Below are positions 1 to 12,394 of a stretch of 60,000 bases of DNA, piece after piece. The notes below the pieces were generated by a model. The model did not search any database. It had not been told where the DNA came from and saw only the letters and a program-made list of their open reading frames with translations. Where the stretch lies: positions 1,194,001 to 1,254,000 of the forward strand of contig NC_134035.1 in the NCBI RefSeq assembly GCF_964204645.1. The letters run 5' to 3'. This DNA comes from Tubulanus polymorphus (taxonomy: Eukaryota; Nemertea; Palaeonemertea; Tubulaniformes; Tubulanidae). Within the stretch, counting starts at the first letter, position 1, and each line of letters starts with the position of its first letter. A program made the position numbers and the translations under genes.

Positions 1-16
1 TGGAACTGGACCCAGG
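1..16. mobile_element. Terminus of palindromic element cut by the window edge
   Basis: The first bases, TGGAACTGGACCCAGG, match the right end of the palindromic family seen whole at 16825-16934 and 54532-54640 (…GTGGAACTGG[GA]CC). The rest of the copy is outside the window. Confidence 0.5.
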
Positions 17-850
17 GTTTTTGAAAAACTGTGAATAATGAGAAAGTGACCATTATACCAAGGGACGTTTCACAAGGGACGTTAAACATGCCACTATTAT
101 CGTTACTAGTATACTTCGTAATAAATGATGCTTGTTTCCGAATAAAGAATGGTCCTGTAATGTGAAGTCCTATATCGGGAACAGACAAACTAGTATTGAG
201 GCAGTAATGACCCAGACATAATAATTCTATGACATTATAGACGACGACAACTAGTTCGGATAGTCTGGGTAGTTCTCATTGTAAGACTTTCTCCACAATT
301 AGCCCTATATTCTCTTCAAAAGAACAAAGAACAAATTCATCCGCAGCAAAAACCGGTTTATCATTGCTCGGAAAAGGGTCAATTATTCAAACAAAATCAT
401 ATTCTATATCAACAGTTCTTCTTCGCTTTCATAAAGTTTAACAAGCCCTACACATTACACCCCACGCCCAAATAAAAAATACCATATTTCTAAAGATAAT
501 ATTATTAGTCACCTACTGTTCAGTTATGTGAAATATTCTACACCTTAAATGATTTTTAATAAATTCCGTTTGAGTCATCATTCAAGTATCTCAGGGTCAA
601 ATTTCAGATTTAGTTGTTTCGCAGCACATGAAATAGGCGTACATAGTTTTAGCCGAGTTAGGTATGGCTTACGGTAAGGATCAGGGTTCGGGAAGATGTG
701 GTATATGTTTAGGGTAAAGGTATGATGAAGTATCGGTTTAGGATTATTAGGCCAGAATCTTTACTTGTTGAAATGAATAATTTCTACGGTCAAAACTGAT
801 CGGACTGGAATGGAGGCAAGTGTTGGGACGCACTGAGCAGCGGCTGAGGA

Positions 851-907
851 GTCTTCCAACCAGAGGTTACTGAACAGAGGTCTTCCAACCAGAGATTACT
901 GAACAGA
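851..907. repeat. 28-29 bp direct repeat, two copies
   Basis: GTCTTCCAACCAGAGGTTAC and what follows is repeated once with one or two changes, then decays into related ACTGA-rich sequence. It lies 250 bp from the 12-bp minisatellite, whose ACTGAG core it partly shares. Confidence 0.5.
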
Positions 908-1157
908 GTGAGATGTGTTACTGAACTGAGACACCGGAGCAGAGACTACTGACCTCCTTTGGATTCTTCTATCGGAATTTGAATCGAATACCGACTGCTA
1001 GAAGAGAAAATAAAAACAAAACCGACGAATCGTTCTCAACCATAGAAGATGTCACAATCACCATGGTTACAATAGAAGACATCCAGTAACATCGCATGGC
1101 ATTTGAATATAAAAAATGTTCGTAACAAACACAGGTAGGCCTAAATGATTTATACCA

Positions 1158-1301
1158 CACTGAGTGAGGCACAGAGTGAGGTACTGAGTGAGGCACTGAG
1201 CAAGGTACTGAGTGAGGCACTGAGCGAGGTACTGAGTGAGGCACTGAGTGAGGCACTGGGCGAGGTACTGAGTGAGGTACTGAGCGAGGTACTGAGCGAG
1301 G
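1158..1301. repeat. 12-bp minisatellite, 12 copies
   Basis: Twelve units of ACTGAGTGAGGC with alternating GGC/GGT and AGT/AGC variants, 144 bp in all. Because the unit is a multiple of three and has no stop in several frames, it opens repetitive frames on both strands (SVPHSVPR-like and LSEVLSEA-like peptides). These are artefacts of the repeat, not genes. Confidence 0.5.
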
Positions 1302-4106
1302 CCAACCAGTCAAAAATAATTCCATGATCACTGTGGAATAACAATTACTTGTTGAAAAACTTCATTTTGCACTTACAGTTTTTGGAAGGGTCAGATAAAG
1401 CAGGGGGTTAAGCCATTGCTAAGGGCTAGTCGAGGCTGGGGTATAGCAGTAAGGCTTTAGCAAAAAGTTAAGTACTTCATAGACATTGTCATTACTCATC
1501 ATGATTGATTCATATGGACAAATCTCTATGTCATTCATGCATTAGGACATGTTAATTGTCCAGAAGTGATGCGTGTGTTTGATATCTAATCAACATTTAG
1601 TATCACAATTACTGATTAGGTGACAAAAGTTTTTCACATGACTTATAAAATAAAAAGTAGCACTTTTCAGCCCTTTATTGACATAATTTGCGAAAAAAAG
1701 CACAAATCAGGACCTTAACAAATTTTACCATAAAGCAGCACTTAGTAGATTAGACTGGCTACAAACCACAGGGGTTTGGGATGGTAAACGTCGTTGAATG
1801 TTTTTCAGCTAGAAACTGATCGAAATAATCGGAAATCATAAAAATATCAACAAAATACCGAGAAACAATGATATCAGATTATAAAGCTGAATGTGACATC
1901 GACGCGTGGACCCCGAGGAGTTTCTGATCGGTTGAGCTCGCGCGCGATGGCACGAACTGATTGGATGCAACAATTACACAACAAGTTAACATTTTTACTC
2001 TTCTAAGTGGAAAAAACCGCATATGCCAATTTATTCGGGAACCACCTGTGCCACGAGCTAGATTAATTTCGCCGATGATGATGGGTGTTTCCGAAAATCG
2101 CAGGGCAAGTAAAAGTACGCACTTGATAACTGTCTCTAATGAACGCGCGCGGTTTAATGAATGTAATCAGAATTATTCCGTGGAAAATATCGTTAATAGA
2201 ATGATAAACTTGAGGACTTTCTTGAAGAATATTTACATTGATTCAAACTGTGACCGAGTGATATGAGAGTCGCGATCACACAGAGCCAAATTGACACGGG
2301 TCACGCCCGACTCAAATTTGGCTTGTGCCACACGTTAAAAACTCCTCGATACTTAAACCGATGATAGCAACTTTCTTGATGGATATTCGGTACAAACTGT
2401 GACTGAGTGATAAATTTCATCTAAAACCTGATAGTCGCGATTACACGGAGCCAAATTGACACGGGTCACGCCCGACTCATATTTGGCCCGAACAAAAACA
2501 AAGTGAAGTGGAGTCACTTCCTGAACCAGTATAACAATTCGAACGCAATCATTTGACTCCGGCCTTCAGATTTTTTGGCCGGACCTAACAGGCACAGGCA
2601 CCGGTATGTGTGGTTGTACCGACCAATACACTCGTGTGATTGTAGCTATGGTTTAATAAGTTATGGTTCATTTTGACGACGATTGAACTGATGACTATGT
2701 GTAAATTTTCTTGTTTGTGGTCGGGGAGTAATTTGCAAGTTTCTGATGTTCTGGTGATCCCACATAGAACCGAACGTGATGCAGACAAACGAAAACAGAT
2801 CGGTTTAAAATTAACTGGCCACAACTGGCCAGGAGAATAAAAGTCTCATCATGAATAAGAATTCTATGAACTGTCACTGCAACGCAAGGGTGTGGTGTTT
2901 CATCATTCGTCCACAATGCAGTAAGGTTTCCTTATATGTCACATCTTACGTGTAATTCAAGATGAGGATAACCACAATTCGAACCCATCATCTACAGTTA
3001 CTGAAACTGTAAATGAACCCTCCTCACAGGATCAACGCAAAACATTGTCTTATTCTGAAGAGCTTATTACCAAGATCTGGTTTCACAAAAGAGCGTTCAA
3101 CTTGCATCTTTAGTTGAATTGCTATTGGTTCCTCAACGAGGATAACAATTCGAACTAAACCGTTTTAAGCTTGGTTCTTTCTCCAGAAACCTGGCCCAAA
3201 TCTCTTTAAATGACTGCTCAACCACATTATGCAGGTGATGTAAACAATTGAGACCTGTTGATGACAGTCTCACAAGTTTGTGGAACTGGAACCCACAAAA
3301 AGTTAGTTGACTGCAAGTAAACACCGTAGTAACAATAAACTTTTAATTGTCACTACGTCAACTGATCCATGATTTAACCTTAACCAACTTTTGAGCTCCA
3401 GGGCAACTAAATAACCTATATGGGCGTCAACAGACATTTTTGAAAATAAGGATGTCAAATCATATCCTGCAGTCAGAAAAAGATCATTTGCTTCCGGTGA
3501 AACCTTCAACACAGACCTAAAACGAATGAAATAAATTCTTTCAATGGGAAGACAATCCCTCGCGCACGCCATTATTTATATACTCAGAGAATTGAGTATA
3601 ATGAAATGTTGAGGCAGTTTTTAATTTCCTATGTCTCATATATGAACGAACGTTGAAATCGCTCTCGAGATTCTCCGGGGAAAATAGAATTTAATATCGA
3701 CAACGACGACAACGCAACATGGAAAACTTCATTTAAAACATCGAAGCTACGCGTGATGAGTCAGTAATATCACAGACACAGCTATAACAACTAACAGACG
3801 TGTGTATTCGGCTAGATGAATTTTTAACCAGGAATAAAAACTAACTCGGAAGTTTATTGACGCCCTTCAAAAATAACTCATCGGCTCAAAATTCTCAGAA
3901 TGAAGCTCATTCAATTACAAAATGAACACCAAAATTTACGGTTGTAATTTTTATTTTGAAATGTTACACTCACATAGCACCCCTTGAATAAATAACAGCA
4001 GAAGTAGTAAGTAGTGATCAATGTATGATCATTGTAATGGTTTTTAAAATGCCAAAAAAACGCAAGATAAAATTGTCTATTTTTCTAGAGGGGCCGGGCT
4101 CGAGTG
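1302..4106. other. 3' flank without genes; dispersed repeat pieces
   Basis: No coding exon is supported. 2235-2500 holds two tandem-diverged copies of a unit with ACACGGGTCACGCCCGACTC and a CAAACTGTGACCGAGTGA head. Relatives of the head occur near 28722, 53131 and 58230. 3309-3410 is half of the hairpin family seen complete at 19885-20019 (TTAACCAACTTTTGAGC). Confidence 0.5.
2235..2500. repeat. Diverged tandem pair of a dispersed repeat
   Basis: Two copies, about 2240-2325 and 2390-2500, share CAAACTGTGACYGAGTGATA and CACGGGTCACGCCCGACTC. The head CAAACTGTGACCGAGTG is also at 28732, 53150 and 58250, so this is a dispersed family of unknown class. Confidence 0.5.
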
Positions 4107-4231
4107 ACATATCGGGGTACAGGGTTTGGGCAGCACATCAGGGGTACCGGGTATGGGCAGCATATCAGGGGTACGGGTTTTGGGCAGCATATCAGGGGTA
4201 CGGGTGTGGGCAGCACATCAGGGGTACAGGG
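4107..4231. repeat. 26-28 bp minisatellite, about 4.5 copies
   Basis: Units of CAGCAYATCAGGGGTACRGG followed by GTWTGGG. The tract opens a repetitive frame (YRVWAAHQG-like); it is a tandem repeat, not a protein domain. Confidence 0.5.
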
Positions 4232-5346
4232 TCCAGACTACCGATTCAAACCTGTTCTGCTCATCTCAGTGAATGAATGACGTTAAGCCGCCTCCGAAGC
4301 AGAATATATTCATCCCGAATAAGAGAATTGAGATCGAATGAGAAAGAATGGTTGTAAAATTAAAACATGAATAGTTAATCTAGTTAACTATACTTGATTT
4401 GTCAGCGGGGAGATTGATGATTTGATCAGCGTCGTTGTCGTGGTACCGACCTAACGCAGTCGGATTCTGGTATATCTCAGTTGCTACAGACAACCACCGA
4501 TACTGCTGCTGAGAGAGAGAGAGAGAGGATTCATGGACGATTCACAGTGACGAGTTGACTATTATACAGCCTGCATCACCAGAACTCCTGATGCTGTCAG
4601 CTCAAGCGCTCAGGGACACGCGAGAGACAGTTGTGATTTATTGCTTGGTAGTTTCGTAACTCAACTATACTGGTTTTTATCGCCTCATACGCCAACTATC
4701 TCTACCCTGGTATTATTAGGTTTTTAGTAGATGTAAGCCACTCAGAACACATGCACAAATATAGTATTGGGCACATTTTTTTTTAGGGCCCATTCGAATT
4801 TGCTTTATCAAGCAATTGTCATCTTCGGTATGTGAAAGCTTCTAAGAAGAATGGATTCCGGAAGAACACAGTCGAGAAGGACTGTGAAGTGATGAACTAC
4901 ACTTCACACGTGCTTAGAACTCTGCTCGAGATACGCTAAATCGAAAATGAACTACAAACACAAGATATTAGATATTTTATCAGCACAGTTTCAAAAACTG
5001 ATCGTCTACACTTCACACACTTCACGGGTGTTCAGAACTTCACCTGAGACATTTTTAATTAAATATTTATAACAAACTCCAGACATTGGACATTTTATCA
5101 GCACACTTTCAAAAACATGTGTTCTCAGAACTTCACCTGGGACATTCTTAATCAAATATTCATAACAAACCCCAGCTATATGAACTCACTTCTGAAAACT
5201 GATCAGGACTTACTGCAATAGATTAGCCAATGACTAGAAAGAGGGTGGCTCCAGACTACACAAATCTGCATGTCACCTGAAGAGTCATTGACCCTGGATA
5301 GAGAGAGGGATAAAATATTGCGAGGCAAAGTAGAGAATTCCTCGCA
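4232..5346. other. 3' flank, no gene; about 100-bp degenerate repeats at 4896-5205
   Basis: 4896-5205 holds three to four degenerate units with CTTCACCTGRGACATT and ATTTTATCAGCACA. Related single pieces occur at 10660, 15710, 16055 and 42035. The rest, including a (GA)n tract at 4512-4527, shows nothing recognisable. Confidence 0.5.
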
Positions 5347-5481
5347 TCTGGAGTGATCACTCATTCCAGTAGTTCTGGAGTGATCACTCATTCCAGTAGT
5401 TCTGGAGTGATCACTCATTCCAGTAGTTCTGGAGTGATCACTCATTCCAGTAGTTCTGGAGTGATCACTCATTCCAGTAGT
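5347..5481. repeat. 27-bp minisatellite, five exact copies, palindromic core
   Basis: Five consecutive identical units, each holding the perfect 12-bp palindrome GAGTGATCACTC followed by ATTCCAGTAGTTCTG. As 27 is a multiple of three, the tract reads open on both strands (VITHSSSSG-like and TGMSDHSRT-like). Confidence 0.5.
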
Positions 5482-5984
5482 GCTATTATAACTACACTGT
5501 ACAAGAATATAGAGCAGTCTAAATACCAGGTCTCTCACATTCTCGCTGCTTACACAGGTATGTCTTGATTTACGCGGCGGCGGAGAAAAAACATTTGCGC
5601 CGATGCCGGGATAAATGCCATCAATCAATATTGGGATAGATAGTAGGGTAGTCTGCAGCCGGGTCTGCTGCTGCTATACAGACTACACACGCGCACGCGA
5701 TACAACAGAATCCAGGTGATTATATATTAAAAGAGATTTACGCGAACTGAGTCAAAAACATACTCGTAATAAAAATACAGCATGAGAAAATCATCCTGCG
5801 CATGTCTATCCAACAAGATTTAGTCGTAGTTTACTGTACAACTACAAACATTTCTAATTGCCTATTTCTCGAAATTAAAGGAGTTTCAAGCACTTTTTAG
5901 ATAGCATTGTCTGTTTAGAATGAATTTTTAAAGTATCAAGGAGTCATAGGGATCCAATTCTATTTATGAAACCTGGCATCGAGG

Positions 5985-6140
5985 TCCTACTACCCACTAG
6001 CGATGCCTAGCGAATCCTCACTCGCCACAAATGGAATCCATAGGACTAAGTGGAATCAGCTATTTAGGCCTAGCTGCCACAGTAGTTGATGTCCTACTGC
6101 GTGTTTGTGCACCTGCTATATTCTCACTAGCCACAGTTGT
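5985..6140 (-). repeat. Decayed 73-76 bp repeat, two units, minus orientation
   Basis: Read on the minus strand it gives GGATTCCATTTGTGGCGAGT and CAGTAGGACATCAACTA, matching the tandem tracts at 11158 and 47186. It is diverged, so older or non-homogenised. Confidence 0.5.
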
Positions 6141-6801
6141 ATTGCCGGATGAAATAGATTTTTTAGGTACCGACTAGTAAAAAACTGTCTCTAGTTAGTA
6201 ATCGTTTCCAGGAAAATCAGCTTAATAACTACATACACGCACAATCACGCGACCGCAATATCTTGGTCAAGAGCTATGAGGTTTCCCACTCTCACTCACT
6301 CTCTCGACACATAATAATAGCCTACATGAAAATAAGTAATTCACCGTTTAATGAATAAAAGCCTAGGCGTATAGGCCAAGTATAGGTAGAAAAAAAATGC
6401 GAAATCAACATTTTGACGATTAGGTAGGCCTACCCATAATAAACCAATTCAGAGCACAATATTTAGCCTAGATGGACAGCAGAAAAGATTTAAACCGAGA
6501 AAGTCATTTATCGATAGGCCTATAAAGTTAGAACTTAGCCTATTCGTTAAACTAGGCTAATATGAACGGCTGTTAGGCCTAAAGGCTGATGGTAGTCTTC
6601 TAGGCAAATTGGTAGGCTAAAAAGGCGCAAAAGGCCTACATCTTCTAAGTGCCCTTCCAAAAATACCCAGCTATATCAGAACTGTACCAACAATTCAATC
6701 CGATAATATTCAACGAAACAGGCCTGCATGATCCATCATCATCATTGAAGGAATGGATTCTGACCCGAGGCCTCACAGGGTTAGGGAGATACAAATAAGC
6801 T

Positions 6802-6846
6802 TACCCTTTTTACAATAAATTTAATTTATTGTAAATAAAAAGGGTA
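6802..6846. repeat. AT-rich hairpin with TACCC/GGGTA ends
   Basis: TACCCTTTTTACAATAAATT is followed after three bases by its complement, with a three-base bulge, ending AAAGGGTA. Probably a palindromic insertion relic; it is too AT-rich to argue for a terminator or miRNA. Confidence 0.5.
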
Positions 6847-7810
6847 TAATTATCATGTCTGTTATCAGGTTCTAACTTATAGGCCTAGGGCAATAATAAT
6901 AACAACCTGATTATCAATTTGCCTCCGATGAGATTTGAGATTATTGCATTTCTCAGCGGAAGATGCAGAGAAGAGGTTATTGTTTACACTGTTTCGTAGA
7001 ACTTCAGAGATTTTATTTCTATCGTCACATTTCGATGTTCAAACGACTGTGTCCGTCTTCAATAACGCACTAAAATACACATACACAAACTACCATTTCG
7101 TCATAGATAAAAAATCTGGGCCTTACCTCGGTGATAAGCTCAGTATAAGACGGTTATAATCCAGATATCCGGCAGCTCGCTGTGACTCGCACTATCGAAC
7201 AACAACAACTGAGTCCCACCCAAATAGTTCACCGCAGCGCCGTAAGTGGCAGCACCTGCTTGACAAATTTTAATCGTTTTGTTCATTGCGAGAGCGCCCC
7301 GCAATCTCCTACAAAACCACCACCTGGTGATCACTCGACATTAGACCGGTTGCCGGTTTCTTCTTTCACTTACCGCAGTTAGCTCGCGAATATGGACAGG
7401 CAACCAGTCCATATTCGGAATCGATGATACAATGATGACAGTAGTCATCCTGGTCGATAAAACCGGATTCCTAACTACGAATAATAACCAAAATCCACTG
7501 ATTTTCGCACTTTTTGATGCCAAATGATCATTCGAAGAGCAGCCGATGAAGCAGTGGTTCGTCGTGTAGTCCCCGCACTTCACTAGATGAACCAGCAGTT
7601 TTCATTGGGAGAGCGTTCCGTTTACCTTGTACACAACCACCCTCTGGGGGTAGTTTGTCTTACCACTAATTAGACATTTACTTATTTTGTTAAATTCCAC
7701 ATTCCAGGCTAAAGAATAAAACCTTGTTCTACCGTGAAATTGCAATGAAACAAATATACCAAAAAAACCAACCCAGCATTTTTCCAATATATTAACCATT
7801 TTATTATCAA

Positions 7811-7812
7811 TA

Positions 7813-7845
<33 letters not shown>

Positions 7846-7856
7846 TGATAATGATA
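7811..7856. repeat. AAT/ATG trinucleotide microsatellite
   Basis: (TAATAA)n run turning into ATGATGATA. Simple repeat; it gives a poly-Tyr frame on the minus strand that is not a gene. Confidence 0.5.
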
Positions 7857-8181
7857 ATCTTCAATAAACAGATTGAGGTACTGTTTTCTTTTAAACAAAG
7901 TAACCCAGTTAGGAATACACAGTATATTAGGGTACATCCCTAATACTATAACGATTGGGAATTAATCCAATCTATTGTTGGATTCAAAAATATCAATACA
8001 TGTATTGTTTATGATACAATTATCATTATCATAATAATAACTTATCATTTTGTCTCGAAATGAAAAATACTTTCAACGAAAAACACCAATAATCTCTATA
8101 TCTCTCTCACGGTGGGCTACACCTCTATAACAACCAACACTGACTGCAATCAGCTCTGAAGGAGATATAACTTCTTCATCA

Positions 8182-8277
8182 GGGCCCAATTTCGCAAAAA
8201 CAAAACCTTATTGTGATTAGTGATAGCTAATGACACTGGCCTTAATTTTCCAAGAACTTTGCGTAAAACTGGGCCCA
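8182..8277. mobile_element. Palindromic element with GGGCCCA ends
   Basis: Left end GGGCCCAATTTCGCAAAAAC and right end TTTGCGTAAAACTGGGCCCA are inverted repeats around about 55 bp. Same terminal style as the elements at 16825, 35212, 44084 and 54532. No ORF; non-autonomous. Confidence 0.5.
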
Positions 8278-9596
8278 GGACCAAAGGGCTGATCCAGCCT
8301 CTTATCCTGAATACCACTAGACATTAACAAAACATTCACATCCACTCGCAAGACTTAGTCTTTAGCCAAAACGTCGCTCAAATACTCTTCTATTCAAGAA
8401 TTCTCTTTTCTGGCTAATCTCTTGCGTATATGTAAGACATTATTGCAGGACCAATTAAAGGGGATGTGGGGTTCGTCCCACAGAAAATTCTAGAATATTT
8501 CCAGGCATCAATCCTAAGTACTATGAAAATAAATCCGGCGTTTGATGTCGCTCAGTTAGAGTTCAATGAACATTTTCAATTACCGGCAGTTTACTCAGTT
8601 AAAAATCCCGAGTTAAGACTCGGCGAAGTTCTCTGCGTAAATAATAGCTAAGCTGATACAGCGTTGTTAATCTTAGATCAAAGATTGACCACTTATCGTC
8701 GAAAATATGCTACCTGCACGTAATGCAAGTTCTTTAAGAAAAAGTTCGAAGAAATAATATCACATAAATACCACGGGTCACAGTTTTAAAAGAATAACCA
8801 ATCGAGTAAAACAAATTATACATAACCTATGTTGTTAAAAGATTACGTAAAAATCTATGGCCGCGCAGTCCAATCCCATTTCGGTTCTACTACGCAATCT
8901 AACAACTTACAACTTCATTTCAAAAATACGCTCGGCCTATTTCGTTGTATCGGAAATAGGAAGCTTTGGTGTTAAATTCCCTCAAAAAAAAATATGCATT
9001 TCGAAACTGAAGGTACCCTCAACGTATTGTTCGATATGTACAAAATTATATTGTATTAGTATTCGTTTTTTAGTTATCTCTCTATTTCGTAACAGCCTCT
9101 AACACATTAGATATGTGTGCGATTTGTTTCACAAGGATATGTGTCCGTCCGTCATCTGTTAAAACCGTTTAATTTTCATTATTCTATACATAGGTGTCTT
9201 CAGTTTAATAGATTTTTAAGAAGAAGAGCTTCATACAAACAGCCTGCTCTTCTTCAAAACTGGCCTCTTATTAATTACAACAGGAAATCATTGTTGATAT
9301 GTTGTTAAAGTAAGGTCCTACTTTTGTATGATTTCAAATAATTGATCATTAATTGAAGCACATTTTCTACGCTGGGGCACTCAAAACGTTCGATGCAAAT
9401 TAATTCGGTCAAAATAACTGACCGACCGACCTCTCGCAGAATGTTAAAGAATTTTTCAGTAAATCAAATTGCATTTTTGCGTGTTGCATTTTTTTCATAT
9501 CGAAATAAGACACAATGCACGTTTTTAGAATACGTGTGAATTGAGATATGATTTCTTATCAATAAATACACGTTAACATAACATATTCTGAGCAGC

Positions 9597-9700
9597 GTTT
9601 TTCCATCCTCCTCCGGCAGGGATTCGAACCTGATGGCATTGAGACTGGCCACGGTACGAAACCCTGCCACACTAGACCGAGTGCGCAGCTACACGCGCAG
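9597..9700 (-). mobile_element. tRNA-derived SINE head, minus orientation
   Basis: On the minus strand, CATCAGGTTCGAATCCCTGC is a good pol III B box, with an A-box-like GTCTAGTGTGGC about 45 bp before it. No matching acceptor stem, so it is not a working tRNA. An opposite-strand relative lies 160 bp away. Confidence 0.5.
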
Positions 9701-9857
9701 CTTAGATGATGTCATTATGAGCCAATCAGATATCCCGTTTTATTTTAGCCCGGGTTTTCCCATTTAAAGTCCTTCCGTGAAATTTACCTCAGCGATTTTA
9801 CAACGAGGAATCTGATTGGTGCCGCAAGCTTTCGTGCGGCAAAGCTGCGCATGACGC

Positions 9858-9975
9858 TGCACACCCGGTCTACTGATGCAGGGGTTCGTGCCGTGACTGA
9901 GTGTAGCGATGCCATCAGGTTCGAATCCCTGCCGAGGGAGGATGCGTTTTCCAACCTGGCCTTAAACTGGGGAGA
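9858..9975 (+). mobile_element. tRNA-derived SINE head, plus orientation
   Basis: CATCAGGTTCGAATCCCTGC B box preceded by CCCGGTCTACTGATGCAG. Followed by CCAACCTGGCCTTAAACTGG, perhaps the start of the SINE body. It forms an inverted pair with the copy at 9597-9700. Confidence 0.5.
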
Positions 9976-11157
9976 CATTATAGTCTACTTCGTCGCAGTT
10001 TAGGGGCAGTGATTGATTGATGCAAGTACCATCAAATTTGGAGCTAGTTCCATAGTTCGTCGTTTAGGGCTGAACAAAAATGATACCTTGTTGCTCGTAT
10101 AATCGGCCAAGTCATTTTTGTAAAATATGATAAAATTTGTAAACAGTTCATTTCTATAGCGGCCGGGTCTGTTATGGTAAAATAAATCACGATTTAAAAA
10201 AAAAGTAATGTTTAGGGTAAATAGGCCGGGTCAACTTTTAAGCTCAGCAGAGCGGAGAAACAAGGTATCAACTTTTTTTTAGCCTAGAGTCACTGAGTCA
10301 AATTTCAACTCACCAAAACCAGTCTCTCATAGCCTCCAACACCTTATCTTATATATATATATATATATATATATCATTGCTCTTCTTACATACATGCCAA
10401 TCCATAAGCACTCAGGAATTTCACCAAGGCTTTCATAAGATTTTATGACGTGGGCCACCACAATCATGTCCTTTTGCCCGCCCCCTGAAATTCATCCAGA
10501 CTTATTTGGATATAAGTAAGCGCCCGAATCTGTTTTATGTTCATATTCAAAATACCCGCGAATTTCAAATAGGGAATTTTGACTTCTTGGGTGTCTAGTC
10601 GTGGTTGGAGGAGTAATAGACAGGGCAGATGCGGGCAGCTTGAGAGCTAACAAGTTATGAAGACTTCACCCAGAGAAACTTTTAATTGAAAACCCCAGAC
10701 ATCGATCACACTACATTCGTAGTAGTTTAAAGGGTTGGTTCTGGGCTGCATTGATTTGATACCTGCATCAATGGTAAAGAAACGATTGATTTGAAAAACG
10801 CAGCTGGATATAAGATGAAAATATATGACAAATTACACATGATCTTTCCAAACGTTATAATATATCTTACTCTTTATAGTTGTTTGTTTCCAGGATTATA
10901 AAGACTTGGAAAATATCTATGTTACAATAGCGTATTTCGCGGTAAAATAAAATATACAGTCATTTTTTGAATTGTTGCGTTTAGAGTAGAATAGTTTGAA
11001 CATGCGCCTTCAACATTGATACAGCGATAACAGAGAGCTTACGATGACCACACAAAAGGTATTCATATCACCAGATTCCAGATCCACAGTTGCCAGTTAT
11101 ATTATACTCTCCCTAGTCAAAACTGGCTCATTTTCTATGGGGTAGGTGTTGCTACAG
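9976..11157. other. 3' flank, no gene
   Basis: AT-rich sequence without recognisable exon. Only a (TA)n run at 10349-10374 and a piece of the CTTCACC-type repeat near 10665 stand out. Confidence 0.5.
10349..10374. repeat. (TA)n microsatellite
   Basis: Uninterrupted TA dinucleotides between ATCTT and CATTGC. Confidence 0.5.
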
Positions 11158-11460
11158 TGAAAATAGCACTTGTGGCAAGTGAGGATCCACAAGATACGGC
11201 AGTGCCCAGTAGGACATCAACTATTGCGACAATAGAGGATTCCACTTGTGGCAAGTGAGCATCCACCAGGTGCTCTAGTGTGCAGTAGGGCATCAACTAT
11301 TGCGACAAGAGGATTCCGCTTGTGGCAAGTGAGCATCCACCAGGTGCTCTAGTGTGCAGTAGGACATCAACTATTGCGACAAGAGGATTCCGCTTGTGGC
11401 AAGTGAGCATCCACCAGGTGCTCTAGTGTGCGGTAGGGCATCAAGTATTCCACTTCTAGA
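11158..11460 (+). repeat. 73-76 bp tandem repeat, four units
   Basis: Units start at about 11167, 11243, 11318 and 11391 with CACTTGTGGCAAGTGAGSAT, then CCACCAGGTGCTCTAGTGTG and CAGTAGGRCATCAACTATTG. The same monomer is tandem at 47186-47399, single at 34548-34625 and decayed at 5985 and 12455. Each unit has the small palindrome CACTTGTGGCAAGTG. Confidence 0.5.
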
Positions 11461-12231
11461 TAAATAGGTGCACTTGAGTGTAATAGAACATCAACTACTG
11501 CAGAAATAGAAGATGTCACAACTGATAGTCATGCCACCTGGTGGTACACAAGCATTTACAAGAATCATTTAAAGAGTCAAATATAACTGAAAATTGCGGA
11601 AACGGTTCACGGTGTTTTAGTCCACACGCTTCAATTTTTTTTTCCATAATTCGTTCACAATTTCACTATTGAAAATATTTCTTTTAATCTAACTCTTTTC
11701 TACGTCGCAAAAATCTCGTCAGAAATCGATCATTTCACGATTATTGACATTTTTATAAAATTCTAGCAGAGTTTAAAAAACCGTCCGCAACGAATAAAAC
11801 AACAATAATACCCGCTAATTAATCGTCAACTAATTTTCATAAAAACGAATCAAAGTGGAATGTGCATCTGATAAATCAGTGTTGACCACAGCAGCGCCAC
11901 CTAGTGGCCAACATCTCGTCATTGTTTGCTGGTGCATGCGTGAACCGTACCTTTGGAAAAATCGATCCGAAGAGCATCGATCAGGGGCCGGTTTTATGGC
12001 CTCCAGTGGAATGTGGTTTGAAAATCTGTCGGTAATGGGATACCGGCAACACCAGATGGCGCGACAAAACACTGGGTTATTCGTATTGAAAATCAGTTCA
12101 TTTTCAATGAAATTCGAACTTTACTTTTAGGCTTCCAAATGAGAAAATCATCAAACGACTCATCGGATAGATATAGGATTCCCTTTCTCACTCAGTGGAT
12201 GGTATTGATTTCACTGAAAATTGATTTACTA
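11461..12231. other. 3' flank, no gene
   Basis: No exon or clear repeat. A frame of about 90 codons at 11855-12130 has no domain, no splice support and AT-rich neutral composition, so it is not called. Confidence 0.5.
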
Positions 12232-12394
12232 AGGGATCACTCATTAATTACGTACGCATAAAATTTGAATTTTTCGACCCCCCTCCCCCTCTGTACGCAA
12301 AATCGGCCATTTTTTCGTATACATTAAGCATTACAGTACGCAATTGCACTGACCCCCCCTCCCCTAATGCGTACGTAATAAATGAATGACCCCT
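12232..12394. mobile_element. MITE with GCGTACGTAAT ends, copy 1
   Basis: Ends AGGGATCACTCATTAATTAC and ATGCGTACGTAATAAATGAA (then TGACCCCT) are inverted repeats of about 28 bp. The inside holds CTGTACGCAAAATCGGCCAT and AAGCATTACAGTACGCAATT. A second copy with nearly the same inside is at 50213-50356. No ORF. Confidence 0.5.

Larger units (their letters stand above)
5482..9596. other. 3' flank, no gene supported
   Basis: AT-rich, no exon recognised. Contents: inverted pieces of the 73-76 bp repeat at 5985-6140, a small hairpin at 6802-6846, an AAT microsatellite at 7811-7856 and a palindromic element at 8182-8277. ORFs here are short and show no domain. Confidence 0.5.

Noticed and set aside
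1145-1344. Repetitive open frames on both strands (SVPHSVPR-like, LSEALSEV-like)
   Set aside because: They come from a 12-bp minisatellite whose unit is a multiple of three; no splice sites or start context.
5347-5481. CRISPR-like array
   Set aside because: Directly adjoining identical units without spacers, in eukaryotic DNA; a minisatellite.
11158-11460. CRISPR-like repeats with spacers
   Set aside because: The sequence between the conserved blocks is repeated as well, so the whole 75-bp unit is the monomer.
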